Positions 42,526 through 50,661 of a DNA stretch of 64,000 nucleotides are shown piece by piece. The position numbers and the translations under genes are program-made. Position 1 is the stretch's first letter; every line of letters begins with the position of its first letter. Under the pieces are notes generated by a model that made no database searches, was not told the origin of the DNA, and saw only the letters and a program-made list of their open reading frames with translations. This stretch comes from Agathobaculum hominis (GTDB lineage Bacteria; Bacillota; Clostridia; Oscillospirales; Butyricicoccaceae), in assembly GCF_014288055.1 (NCBI RefSeq), contig NZ_JACOPK010000005.1, positions 186,001-250,000 on the forward strand. The letters are read 5' to 3'.

Positions 42526-43668
42526 TTAGTTTACGCCGAACAGGGAAGCGATGCGCTCCTCGTCCAGCTCGGAGCCGATGACGCACAGACGGCCGGTGTA
42601 GTCGGCCGAGCCGCGGCGGATCTCGGGTGCGCCCGGAACGTAGTCAAAGTGCAGCCACTCGCCGCCGTCTGCCGCCGGAACGATGCCCTTTGCGCGCAGA
42701 ACCGTGCCGAGCGTAACATCGCCGAGCGCGGTGAGCGCTGCGGTGAGCTCGTCCTCGGTGTATTTGTGGGTCGTTTCCTTACCCCAGGAGGTGAATACCT
42801 CGTCGGCATCGTGGTCATGATCGTGGCCGCAGCAGCAGTGACCGTCATGGTCGTGATGATGGTGCTCGTGCTCATGGTCGTGATCGTGGTGATGCTCATG
42901 TTCGTGGTCATGGTCATGGCAGCCGCAGGTGCAGTCCTCGCCGTGCTCATGATGATGGTCATGCTCGTGATCGTCATGGTCATGCTCGTGATGATGCTCA
43001 TGCTCCTCGTGGTCATGGTGATGATGCTCGTGATGCGGCTCGTGCGCGATCTCCTCGAGCACCTCGGCGACCAGATCGCGGCTGCCCTCCATGGTCGCGA
43101 GCAGCTGCTCGCCGGTCAGATCCTTCCACGGAGTCGTGACGATGCGCGCGTGCTCGTTCAGGCCGCGCAGCATGGCGACGGTCTCGTCGAGACGCTTTTC
43201 CGGGCACTCAGCGGTGCGCGAGAGCAGGATAGCGCCTGCATGCGCGACCTGATTCTCGAAGAACTCGCCGAAGTTCTTGAGGTACATCTTGGCCTTGAGC
43301 GCGTCAACGACGGTGACGAAGCTGTTGAGCTGAACGTCGAGGTGCGCGTTCTGAACCGCTGCGATAACGTCGGAGAGCTTGCCGACGCCGGACGGCTCGA
43401 TGAGGATGCGGTCGGGGTGGTACTGGTCGACGACGTCGTGCAGCGCCTTGCCGAAGTCGCCGACGAGCGAGCAGCAGATGCAGCCTGCGTTCATCTCGTT
43501 GACAACGATGCCTGCGTCCTTGAGGAAGCCGCCGTCGATGCCGATCTCGCCGAACTCGTTCTCGATCAGAACGACCTGTTCGCCCTTGAGCGCGTCCGCG
43601 AGCAGACGCTTGATGAGCGTGGTCTTGCCTGCGCCCAGAAAACCGGAGATAATATCAATTTTAGTCAT
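42526..43668 (-). CDS. COG0523 GTPase with a long histidine-rich metal-binding region
   Basis: 380 residues. P-loop GFLGAGKTT at 9-17, and GCICC with CxCC at 63-66, the metal site of the family. Residues about 209-293 are a His/Asp/Glu-rich tract with more than 40 histidines and two Cys clusters (CTCGC and CCCG). A C-terminal CobW_C domain follows (WLHFDYVPGAPEIR, IGSELDEERI). Such GTPases deliver or store zinc (or cobalt, nickel). The tract is encoded by repeated CATGAC-like hexamers, so its length may vary between strains. It heads the two-gene unit. Confidence 0.93.
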   Translation of the reverse strand: MTKIDIISGFLGAGKTTLIKRLLADALKGEQVVLIENEFGEIGIDGGFLKDAGIVVNEMNAGCICCSLVGDFGKALHDVVDQYHPDRILIEPSGVGKLSDVIAAVQNAHLDVQLNSFVTVVDALKAKMYLKNFGEFFENQVAHAGAILLSRTAECPEKRLDETVAMLRGLNEHARIVTTPWKDLTGEQLLATMEGSRDLVAEVLEEIAHEPHHEHHHHDHEEHEHHHEHDHDDHEHDHHHEHGEDCTCGCHDHDHEHEHHHDHDHEHEHHHHDHDGHCCCGHDHDHDADEVFTSWGKETTHKYTEDELTAALTALGDVTLGTVLRAKGIVPAADGGEWLHFDYVPGAPEIRRGSADYTGRLCVIGSELDEERIASLFGVN

Positions 43669-43819
43669 GATTGTCGCTCCATTTCATTAGTTGCTTTTCG
43701 CTTGATAGATATTATACCACATTTATCGCAAAAAGAAAAGTTTTTTAGTTAGCAAAGGCTAATTTTGTATAAGCGGAAAGCCGCGCGGACATACTGCGGA
43801 TAAAAGGAGGGAAAAGACC

Positions 43820-44539
43820 ATGAAACATTATGAACCGAAACATATCGCCGCGCTGTCCGACCGCGGATTTTACACGATTCTGACCGTGTGCGGACTGATC
43901 ATCGCAGCGAGCGCGTGGGTGCTCTGGATGCACGCCGGGTCGAGTGCAGAAACTGCCGTTCCCGAGACGGGCGCGCCGGTCATCACGCCGGCGGAGGATG
44001 TTCCCGACCTGACCGTGCAGGATATTCCCGTGACGGCGGAGGAGCCGGAGAGCGGGGAAGAAACGCCCGCCGAGGCCGAAGAGCCTGTTTCCGTGCCGGA
44101 GCCGACACCGGCGGTCACGGTTTCCGCGCCGGTGTATACCCGGCCGACAGCCGGTGCGGTGCTGACGCCGTTTTCGGGCGATATGCTGCTGTTCCAGCCG
44201 ACGCTCGGAGACTGGCGCGTGCACAGCGGCACGGATTTCGCCTGCGAGGCAGGGGAGAACGTTTCGGCGCTGACCGACGGCACGGTGCAGGCTGTTTTTG
44301 AGGACGGACTGTACGGAACGTGCGTCACGCTCGCGCATGCAGGCGACCTCAGGACCACGTACCGCGGTCTGAGCGAGGTGCGCGTGCGCGAGGGGCAGGC
44401 GGTTTCGTCGGGAGAGGCGCTGGGCGTGTGCGCGGCGGGCATTCCGGCGGAGGAAGCGATCGGCACGCATGTGCATGTGGAGGCATCCCGGGGGGATGCG
44501 GCGGTCGACGTGATGGAGCTTCTCGGAGAGGAGGAGTAA
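43820..44539 (+). CDS. M23 family peptidase, SpoIIQ-like
   Basis: 239 residues with AAAGGAGGGAAAAGACC before ATG 43820. One helix at about 17-37 anchors it; a Pro/Glu-rich linker follows to residue 100; then a LytM domain: HSGTDFA and HVHVEA supply the zinc residues (HxxxD and HxH), so it is probably an active endopeptidase. The layout of helix, linker and LytM domain is that of clostridial SpoIIQ, which would mean a role in sporulation; a general wall hydrolase is the alternative. Confidence 0.85.
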   Translation: MKHYEPKHIAALSDRGFYTILTVCGLIIAASAWVLWMHAGSSAETAVPETGAPVITPAEDVPDLTVQDIPVTAEEPESGEETPAEAEEPVSVPEPTPAVTVSAPVYTRPTAGAVLTPFSGDMLLFQPTLGDWRVHSGTDFACEAGENVSALTDGTVQAVFEDGLYGTCVTLAHAGDLRTTYRGLSEVRVREGQAVSSGEALGVCAAGIPAEEAIGTHVHVEASRGDAAVDVMELLGEEE

Positions 44540-44545
44540 GCGCCC

Positions 44546-44569
44546 CATGGGACGCCGCCGCCCGGCGGC
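44546..44569. repeat. Flank module left of repeat copy D
   Basis: GCCGCCGCCCGGCGGC, as beside copies A and C. Confidence 0.6.
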
Positions 44570-44959
44570 GGGGGCAAAAGGGGCAGGGACACCAAGGTTT
44601 CCCTGCCCCTCTTGACTCCCCGACCTTTCCTTAGGACGCGACTCCCTTCGGTCGCGCGTCTAAAAGCGAGGGGCCCACAGATACGTTTGGTGCTCCAAGG
44701 GTACACCCTTGATCGAAGCGGAGCTTTTCGCAGCGGAACGCCGCCGCTCTGCACCGGATGGCCGCGCACTGTTATGCGCGGCGCCTTACGCAAGGAAAAT
44801 TCAGGGCCTAACAGCGTCCCAAAATCTGCCCGACGCACGGAACCGAGCCCCCGCACTCCCCGTTTAGCCGCGCGACCGCAGGGAGTCGCGGCGCAAAGGA
44901 GGGTTTTGGGGAGTCAAGAGGGGGCAAGGGAACCATACGGTGCCCTTGCCCCCTCTTGT
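44570..44959 (+). repeat. Hairpin-capped 0.4 kb repeat, family 1, copy D
   Basis: Left cap 44570-44622 (GGGGCAGGGA/TCCCTGCCCC, then TCTTGACTCCCC), right cap 44908-44959 (GGGGAGTCAAGAGGGGGC). The core is nearly the same as copies A and C. Length 390. It begins about 30 bases after the M23 stop. Confidence 0.85.
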
Positions 44960-45065
44960 TCTTGCCGGTGAACACCGGCACTCCCGGCCGCCGCAGGCGG
45001 CCACTCTTCACGCCCTAAGACAGGGCGTTTTTCGCCTCCAGCGGCGCACCGCTGTATCGGCGGAA
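44960..45065. repeat. Flank modules right of repeat copy D
   Basis: GCCGGTGAACACCGGC, GGCCGCCGCAGGCGGCC, CGCCCTAAGACAGGGCG and CAGCGGCGCACCGCTG followed by TATCGGCGGAA. Nearly identical to the solo block 47131-47243. Confidence 0.8.
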
Positions 45066-45092
45066 AATTTCGCGTCTGCCCTTCGTAAGGGC

Positions 45093-45863
45093 TTATTCTA
45101 AGTTGAGCTTGTGCGTCAGAATATATCTGGTTCCGGCAAAGCAGACCGCCGCTGCTGCGGCGCTCACCAGACACAGGATCAGCACCACGAAATGCACGGC
45201 GCCGGAGCCCATCGACGCCCAGAACTGGCCAATCGAACGCGCCATGGACTCGCTGACGGCGTTGCCGCCGGCCATCAGCACGAGCATGCCGATGATCTGC
45301 ACCGCAGTCGAGAGCACAAAGTACCACACGAACGCCATGAGCAGACGGTGCTTTTTCGCGAGGTGGCCGAGCGCGATGCACAGATAAATGAACAGCACGG
45401 CCGCAAAGGCGCACAGCACAAGCCACAGCAGACCCTCGAGTACATAGGGGACTGCGGCCGGGTCAAAGAAAGAAAATGTCGCAGGATTTATGCCGTGCGA
45501 TAACAGGAGGATGCTCAGAAACGCTACAAGGCAGCTCAGAAAGCACATCGCAACGGCAATGATCGCCTTGCTGAAAATGTGCTGCGTAACCGAAACCGGC
45601 AGGGTGAACATCAGATAACCCTCGCCGCCGAGCAGGCTCTTGTAGAACCGCTGCACGAGGATGACAGCTGTCGCGACAAATACCGCCGCGAAGATCACGA
45701 CATAGAGCATGCTCATGATAGCCGCCGGAATGCCGAACAGCAGCTCCGGAACCGCTTCCGAATACAGCAGGTGGTTGATGAGCGCGACGAGAATGATCGC
45801 GCCGTAGAGCGGCAGACAGGCGCGCGCGCACGCCTTCCACTCGTATTTCAGTAACTTTAACAT
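45093..45863 (-). CDS. ABC transporter permease (YtrC/D-like)
   Basis: 256 residues with six hydrophobic segments spread over the length (about 19-36, 55-77, 105-130, 145-170, 180-205, 225-247), typical of ABC-2 type permeases in ytr-like operons. Starts with MLKLLKYEWKA, a common beginning of such permeases; GGGAGG is upstream. Its start overlaps the ATPase gene by 7 bases. It probably exports a peptide or lipid-like compound as part of a cell-envelope stress response. Confidence 0.85.
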   Translation of the reverse strand: MLKLLKYEWKACARACLPLYGAIILVALINHLLYSEAVPELLFGIPAAIMSMLYVVIFAAVFVATAVILVQRFYKSLLGGEGYLMFTLPVSVTQHIFSKAIIAVAMCFLSCLVAFLSILLLSHGINPATFSFFDPAAVPYVLEGLLWLVLCAFAAVLFIYLCIALGHLAKKHRLLMAFVWYFVLSTAVQIIGMLVLMAGGNAVSESMARSIGQFWASMGSGAVHFVVLILCLVSAAAAAVCFAGTRYILTHKLNLE

Positions 45864-46564
45864 GCAAATACCTCCCGGAACAGCATATCAACGGATTTTC
45901 CGTGTTCCTCGCGGATCGTGTCCACGCTTTCATGCAGGACCATTTCGCCGTCCTTGAGGAAAACAACCTCGTCGAGCACGCGCTCGATGTCAGCGATCAG
46001 ATGGGTCGAGAGCAGGACCGAAGCGTCCTCGCTGTAGTTTGCGAGAATGGTGTTTAAGATGTAGTCGCGCGCGGCCGGGTCGACGCCTGCGATCGGCTCG
46101 TCGAGCACATAGAGCTGCGCCCTGCGGCTCATGGTCAGAATAAGCTGAACCTTTTCCTTCGTGCCCTTGCTGAGCGTTTTCAGACGGTCGAGCGGGGAAA
46201 TGCGCAGCGTTTTGAACATTTCGATTGCCTTGACGCGGTCGAAATCCCTGTAGAAATCCGAGAAAAAGTCGATGACGTCCGTGATCTTCATCCAGTCGCT
46301 CAGATAGGCGCGGTCGGGCAGGTAGCTGACGATGCTGTGCGTGTAGCGTCCCGGCTGTGCGCCGTCCACGGTGATCATGCCCGAGGTCGGCTGAAGCAGA
46401 CCGTTGAGCAGTTTGATGGTGGTCGTTTTGCCCGAGCCGTTCGGGCCGAGCAGGCCGATGAACCGGCCGCGCTCCAGATTCAGATCGAGATTTTTCAGTG
46501 CAGTAAAGCTGCCGTAGTTTTTTGTCAGGCCGCTGCATACGACCAGAGGCTTGTTCTGTTCCAT
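45857..46564 (-). CDS. ABC transporter ATP-binding protein (YtrB-like)
   Basis: 235 residues. Walker A GPNGSGKTT, signature LSKGTKEKVQ in place of the canonical LSGGQ, Walker B LYVLDEPIAGVDP and switch His in LLSTHLI. The altered signature is normal in this group. The partner permease overlaps its end, and the GntR gene ends 6 bases before it, so all three are one operon. Confidence 0.93.
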   Translation of the reverse strand: MEQNKPLVVCSGLTKNYGSFTALKNLDLNLERGRFIGLLGPNGSGKTTTIKLLNGLLQPTSGMITVDGAQPGRYTHSIVSYLPDRAYLSDWMKITDVIDFFSDFYRDFDRVKAIEMFKTLRISPLDRLKTLSKGTKEKVQLILTMSRRAQLYVLDEPIAGVDPAARDYILNTILANYSEDASVLLSTHLIADIERVLDEVVFLKDGEMVLHESVDTIREEHGKSVDMLFREVFAC

Positions 46565-46570
46565 AAAAGA

Positions 46571-46939
46571 TCATTCCCCTTTCCCGTGCCGCTTTTCGAG
46601 AAGCGACAGGATTTCCTGTTCGGTAAAGCCGAGCTGGCTCATGCCGGCGAGAAACTCCGAAATCCGTTCGTCCGCAATCTGTTCGCGAATCTGTGCGATC
46701 ATACTCCTATCCTCCGTTACATATCGTCCGCTTGTGCGGTTGCTGTGCATCAACCCCTCGCGCTCGAGATCCGCAAGGGCGCGCTGCATGGTGTTGGGAT
46801 TGACCCCTGCCTGTGCAGCAAGCTCACGCACCGGCGGCACCTTATCACCCGCGTTCAGCTGGCCGCTGACGATCTGTTCGGTCAGCTTTTCCATGATCTG
46901 CTGGTAGATCGGGCGATCCCCACGAAGCTGCCACTGCAT
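46571..46939 (-). CDS. GntR family regulator, YtrA type
   Basis: 122 residues: a winged helix at about 10-75 (YQQIMEKLTEQIVSGQL, VPPVRELAAQAGVNPNTMQRAL) and a short C-terminal dimer part without ligand domain, the YtrA layout. It should repress its own operon until a cell-wall signal appears. AAAGGACTGAGG lies upstream of the start. Confidence 0.92.
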   Translation of the reverse strand: MQWQLRGDRPIYQQIMEKLTEQIVSGQLNAGDKVPPVRELAAQAGVNPNTMQRALADLEREGLMHSNRTSGRYVTEDRSMIAQIREQIADERISEFLAGMSQLGFTEQEILSLLEKRHGKGE

Positions 46940-46956
46940 AGCCTCAGTCCTTTCTT

Positions 46957-46988
46957 GTTATGTTGTACTATGATAATAATACAATAAC
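46957..46988. promoter_or_regulatory. Candidate YtrA-type operator
   Basis: Imperfect inverted repeat GTTATGTTGTA (46957-46967) and TACAATAAC (46980-46988), centred on the -10 of the promoter at 46973-47001. Confidence 0.5.
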
Positions 46989-47001
46989 ACAAACCTGTCA
47001 A
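46973..47001 (-). promoter_or_regulatory. Promoter of the GntR-ABC operon
   Basis: Minus strand TTGACA (46996-47001), 17-base spacer, TATTAT (46973-46978). Confidence 0.8.
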
Positions 47002-47014
47002 GAGGGAAAATAAA

Positions 47015-47260
47015 AAAGATTTTCCCCTCGGCAGAGGGGAGCCTTGCCGCCGAAGGCGAGAGAGGCCCTCCCGGGCAGGGGGTTATTCGCCATGACATGG
47101 CGTGGGGAGTGCCGCCGCCCGGCGGCGGCATTCTCGCCGGTGAACACCGGCACTCCCGGCCGCCGCAGGCGGCCATTCTTCGCGCCCTAAGACAGGGCGT
47201 TTTTCACCTCCAGCGGCGCACCGCTGTATCGGCGGAACCGCTTGCCCTCTGCTGAGGAAA
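47015..47260. repeat. Solo block of palindromic flank modules
   Basis: CCCTCGGCAGAGGG, CGCCATGACATGGCG, GCCGCCGCCCGGCGGC, GCCGGTGAACACCGGC, GGCCGCCGCAGGCGGCC, CGCCCTAAGACAGGGCG and CAGCGGCGCACCGCTG. These are the modules that border the 0.4 kb elements, here without caps or core. Confidence 0.8.
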
Positions 47261-47351
47261 AAAGAGGGGCGTTCGCCGCCCTGCGGCGAAATATCTTGCA
47301 CTGCGCGGCAGGATTTGATATGATGAAGATACCAGAAAGGGGGCGCATCAT

Positions 47352-48254
47352 ATGAAATGCCAGCACTGCGGTATCAACTTCGAGGACGGGGAACGGTTCT
47401 GCCCGATCTGCGGCGAGCGCGCCGGCAGCAAAGGCCGCCTCAGCGAGACGGGAAAACCCCTGTTTCCCCATAAAACTGTACGCCCGAGAGCCGAAAAAAA
47501 GACCGAACGCGAAAGCGTCCGATCTGCGATAGACCCACAGTATGAAAGCGTGCGCACGACCGCACAGCACAAAACGCATTCGCACGAAGCGCGTCCCATC
47601 GGCACGAAGGCCGTTCCTTCCGCCATGCCGAAAAAATCCGGCGGCGCTAAGGGCGGCCGCAAGGCGGGCGCGATCATCGCGGCGGCCGTTGTTCTGGTCA
47701 ACTTTATCCCGACGATCATCAGCCTGATCGAGGACAGCACCGCGAATTTCCCGGAGCGGCTCCCGGATTTTGTTTACGATTTTACGGACGGCGACAGCAG
47801 CCATGATTATGATAATGCGGATACTTATATCGATCTGAGCATTCTGATCGGGGAGCAGATCGAACTCCCGCTGAGCGACGGCGCGACGCTCGCGCTTTAT
47901 TTTGAACCCGGCGAGGACGGCTCGTATACGCTCGGCTATATTGCGCCGGACGGCTCGAAGCAGTATGTTGAGCAGGGCTATTCCAGCTGCTCGGAGGAAA
48001 GCGACAGCTGGTATGACGAGGAGAGATTCCCGACCGAGGATTACGAGTTTTATCTGACATGGATGACGAAAACCGAGGAAGCGGCATCGAATACTACGGT
48101 TCCGCCCTGGTATGATGCGCGCGGCGAGAGCGACATCTGGCTGTGCATCTACCGCAGCCGCACCGACGGCAGCATCATCCTGCAGGATATGGACCAGCTC
48201 GGCCTGTTCGGCGATACGGACATCTATGAACTGAACCCGACAGATCTGATCTGA
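47352..48254 (+). CDS. Zinc-ribbon membrane protein of unknown function
   Basis: 300 residues. Residues 1-25 form a zinc ribbon (CQHCG and CPICG). A basic linker precedes one helix at about 98-118 (GAIIAAAVVLVNFIPTIISLI). The C-terminal half lies outside, is acidic and rich in Tyr and Ser. GAAAGGGGGCG is upstream of ATG 47352. Many Firmicutes carry such zinc-ribbon/TM proteins, function unknown. A hairpin GAAGGCACGCC/GGCGTGCCTTC follows at 48264-48288. Confidence 0.75.
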   Translation: MKCQHCGINFEDGERFCPICGERAGSKGRLSETGKPLFPHKTVRPRAEKKTERESVRSAIDPQYESVRTTAQHKTHSHEARPIGTKAVPSAMPKKSGGAKGGRKAGAIIAAAVVLVNFIPTIISLIEDSTANFPERLPDFVYDFTDGDSSHDYDNADTYIDLSILIGEQIELPLSDGATLALYFEPGEDGSYTLGYIAPDGSKQYVEQGYSSCSEESDSWYDEERFPTEDYEFYLTWMTKTEEAASNTTVPPWYDARGESDIWLCIYRSRTDGSIILQDMDQLGLFGDTDIYELNPTDLI

Positions 48255-48263
48255 ACAAAGGAA

Positions 48264-48288
48264 GAAGGCACGCCTGTGGCGTGCCTTC
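48264..48288 (+). terminator. Hairpin after the zinc-ribbon gene
   Basis: GAAGGCACGCC pairs with GGCGTGCCTTC around TGT; the T run is weak, so termination is uncertain. Confidence 0.45.
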
Positions 48289-48289
48289 T

Positions 48290-48498
48290 GCGCACGCAGG
48301 GCGTGCGCAATCTCCTGCCGCATTTTGCCTTCGGCAAAACAGGCAGGACAGGCGCTCCGCAGAGCGCCGCGTAAAAAATCTCCGTAAAAGTCCAGCTCTG
48401 CCGGACTTTTACTCCACTGCCTCGGGACTCGTGTCCCGAGCCGCCCCTGCCGTGCAGGGGCGAGGGGGCGTATCTAAGGGGGACAGAGTCCCCCTTAG
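48290..48498 (-). repeat. String-of-hairpins intergenic repeat, family 2, copy 2 (inverted)
   Basis: GCGCACGCAGGGCGTGCGC, TTGCCTTCGGCAA, GGCGCTCCGCAGAGCGCC, GTAAAAGTCC/GGACTTTTAC, CCCCTGCCGTGCAGGGG, CTAAGGGGGAC/GTCCCCCTTAG. The modules mirror the copy at 5910-6144. The outer end overlaps the last codons of the YheO-like gene. Confidence 0.85.
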
Positions 48499-49187
48499 AA
48501 CGCATCTCCGCGGCGCAGCTGCGTCAGATACCGGTAAACGCTCGCCTGCGAGCAGTGCAGCACCTCGGTCACCTCGCGTACTGCGCCCTTCAGACGGAAA
48601 TAGCCGTGCTTTTCCAGCTCGGAGATGATGTGCAGCCGCTCTTCGGACGTCAGCGCGTCCGCCGTGGTATTCGCCTCGAGCAGCATGCGGCGCACGGCCT
48701 CGGCGGCGGTCAGCTCGCCGTCCGGCGCGGCGGATGCCTGCCCGCTGTCCGACGGCCGGTTGAGACCGGCAATCTCGAGTCCCTCGATCTCCTGCCAGAA
48801 ATGGTCCGGATGACACAGATGCAGCACTTCATCGACCAGATCGCGGTAGCGGTTGTCGTCGAAGCGCACGCTCAGCAGACCCTCCGGCTCGTCGTCGCCG
48901 TCGGCAAGGATGACCGCCGAGGAGCGCAGCAGGCGTCCGTCTGCGGTCACGCTGTGGCTGTTGACCAGCGGCTCGCGGTCGCCCTGACGGAAACGCTCGA
49001 GCATGGAAAGTCCTGCCGCGGCAAGCGGCGTGCCGAGCGGACGGCCGCTGTTCATTCCGCCGGCGATGAAGATCAGCGGACAGCCTTCGGCCCTGAGGTC
49101 GAACAGCGACAGCTCATAATCCTGACCGAGCATCTGCCCGAAGAACTCGATCAGTCTGTCGTATTTTTGCAGCAGTGGATGACGCAT
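48495..49187 (-). CDS. YheO-like PAS/helix-turn-helix transcriptional regulator
   Basis: 230 residues. The N-terminal YheO-like PAS domain is about 1-125 (HPLLQKYDRLIEFF, VNSHSVTADGRLLRSS). The C-terminal HTH is about 175-225 (LHIISELEKHGYFRLKGAVREVTEVLHCSQASVYRYL, read in parts). Relatives such as DauR sense amino-acid-related ligands. It is divergent from the asparaginase gene, which it may control. The TAA stop lies inside the conserved edge of a family 2 repeat. Confidence 0.88.
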   Translation of the reverse strand: MRHPLLQKYDRLIEFFGQMLGQDYELSLFDLRAEGCPLIFIAGGMNSGRPLGTPLAAAGLSMLERFRQGDREPLVNSHSVTADGRLLRSSAVILADGDDEPEGLLSVRFDDNRYRDLVDEVLHLCHPDHFWQEIEGLEIAGLNRPSDSGQASAAPDGELTAAEAVRRMLLEANTTADALTSEERLHIISELEKHGYFRLKGAVREVTEVLHCSQASVYRYLTQLRRGDAF

Positions 49188-49225
49188 CCGGGGACTCCTC
49201 GCTTTCAGAAATGTAGACTGGTAAT

Positions 49226-49255
49226 ATTATACTTCAAAATACAGATGCTTGTCAA
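49226..49255 (-). promoter_or_regulatory. Promoter of the YheO-like gene
   Basis: Minus strand TTGACA (49250-49255), 18-base spacer, TATAAT (49226-49231). Confidence 0.78.
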
Positions 49256-49293
49256 AACGCGGAAACGGTACAGCTGCGTGCGTATAAATGTAC

Positions 49294-49365
49294 AAAACTG
49301 CATAAAAAATACAGAAAAACAGGGAAAAACGACGAAAAAACTGGAAAATTTGAAACGAGGAAAAA
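49294..49365. promoter_or_regulatory. Phased A-tracts (probable bent DNA)
   Basis: A-tracts begin at 49294, 49304, 49315, 49325, 49335, 49345, 49353 and 49361, a spacing of 8-11 bases, close to one helical turn. They lie between the divergent YheO-like and asparaginase genes. Confidence 0.65.
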
Positions 49366-49474
49366 TATGCCGAAAGTCAAAGGGGAAATCAATCTTTTCC
49401 TTGACTTGTCGCACAAAAAATACGGGAAAAATGAAAAATGCACAGGAAATTCAAGAGGAAACAAGGAGAAATTC

Positions 49475-50401
49475 ATGGGAAATAACGTGAATTCGGCAGG
49501 AAAAATCCTGCTGATCGCAACGGGCGGCACGATCGCCTGCCGCGAGACCGGGCACGGTCTGACGCCCGTGCTCGACGGAGAGGGGCTGCTGCGCGAGCTG
49601 CCGGAGCTTTCCGGGGTGTGCGGGGTCGAGGTGCTCGACCTGATGCAGCGCGACTCGACCGACATCACAGCGGACGACCGGATGCAGATGGCGCGGGCGG
49701 TCTGGGAAAACCGCGGAGCGTATGACGGCTTCGTCATCGCGCACGGCACGGACACGCTCGCGTGCACGGCGGCGCTGCTGCATCATCTCCTGCCGCATAT
49801 CGACCGGCCGGTCGTCGTGACCGGCTCGATGCTGCCGATGGGCGCGGAGGGCTCGGACGCGCCGGGAAATCTGCTCGATGCGCTGCGCGTGGCGGCGGAT
49901 GGACGGTGTGGCGTGTATGCCGTGCTGCGCGGCAGCATCCTGCGCGGCACGAACGTCCTCAAGGTGCATTCGACTGCGCTCGATGCGTTCGTTTCGGCCA
50001 ATGAGCCGCCGGCAGGCCGTGTTGCGGACGGAAACGTGATCTGGGACGCACCCGCGCCCGTAGAGGGAACGCCGCGCCTCGTGCAGCGGCTCGAGCCGCA
50101 TGTGTTCGTGCTGCGGCTCACGCCCGACCTTCCGCCGTCGTTCTTCTCGGTCCTGCACGGCTTTCCGAGCGTCATTATCGAGACGTTCGGCGGCGGCGGC
50201 ATCCCGGCGCACATGGAACAGGCCGTGCGTGCACTGATAGCGGACGGCACGCGCGTTTTCCTTACGACACAGTGCGTCGAGGGCGGCGTCCATCTGCATA
50301 AATATGAGGTCGGCCGCCGGGCGGAAGCCATGGGCGCGGTGTCGCTCGGCATGCGGACGGTCGAGGACGCGCTCGCCGCGATCATGTGTGGAGAACTGTA
50401 A
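49475..50401 (+). CDS. ansA: L-asparaginase, type I
   Basis: 308 residues from ATG 49475, with AAGGAGAAATTC before it; the upstream frame extension is A-rich, atypical and includes a likely curved promoter. Catalytic threonines in ATGGTIAC and AHGTDTL, and TGSMLPM and RGSILRGTN, fit the AnsA family. No signal peptide, so cytoplasmic. It makes aspartate and ammonia from asparagine. The divergent YheO-like protein is a candidate regulator. Confidence 0.93.
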   Translation: MGNNVNSAGKILLIATGGTIACRETGHGLTPVLDGEGLLRELPELSGVCGVEVLDLMQRDSTDITADDRMQMARAVWENRGAYDGFVIAHGTDTLACTAALLHHLLPHIDRPVVVTGSMLPMGAEGSDAPGNLLDALRVAADGRCGVYAVLRGSILRGTNVLKVHSTALDAFVSANEPPAGRVADGNVIWDAPAPVEGTPRLVQRLEPHVFVLRLTPDLPPSFFSVLHGFPSVIIETFGGGGIPAHMEQAVRALIADGTRVFLTTQCVEGGVHLHKYEVGRRAEAMGAVSLGMRTVEDALAAIMCGEL

Positions 50402-50558
50402 AAAGCAAGGCGGCGGCAGATGAAAATTCAATGCTTTTGCATGGCAAAGTACAAAATTGTTTGCACGAACGGGAAAAAGGTCTTGCGTTCATGCAGGGTC
50501 AACAACCGCCAAAAGCCCATCATATCGCATTTTTGGCAGAATATATCCCCAAGATAAA

Positions 50559-50587
50559 TTGACATATTTGCAGGAATGGGGTATGAT
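50559..50587 (+). promoter_or_regulatory. Promoter of citrate synthase
   Basis: TTGACA (50559-50564), 17-base spacer, TATGAT (50582-50587). The rest of 50402-50661 holds no gene I can support. Confidence 0.8.
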
Positions 50588-50661
50588 ATATTCATATCAC
50601 TATTTTGAAAATAACCGCTGCGCCGGCTGGGGCGCCTCGGGAACAGAAAGGGGAAGGCCGG

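Noticed and set aside
41533..43752. A 739-codon frame opposite the two GTPases
   Set aside because: Shadow; its MVMVMV-like stretch mirrors the His-rich tract.
43745..43767. Zur box before the His-rich GTPase gene (TTAGC/GCTAA inverted repeat)
   Set aside because: Arms are only 5 bases and do not match the Firmicutes Zur consensus.
49367..49474. N-terminal extension of asparaginase
   Set aside because: Lys/Asn-rich translation of A-rich, probably curved regulatory DNA; ATG 49475 has AAGGAG upstream.
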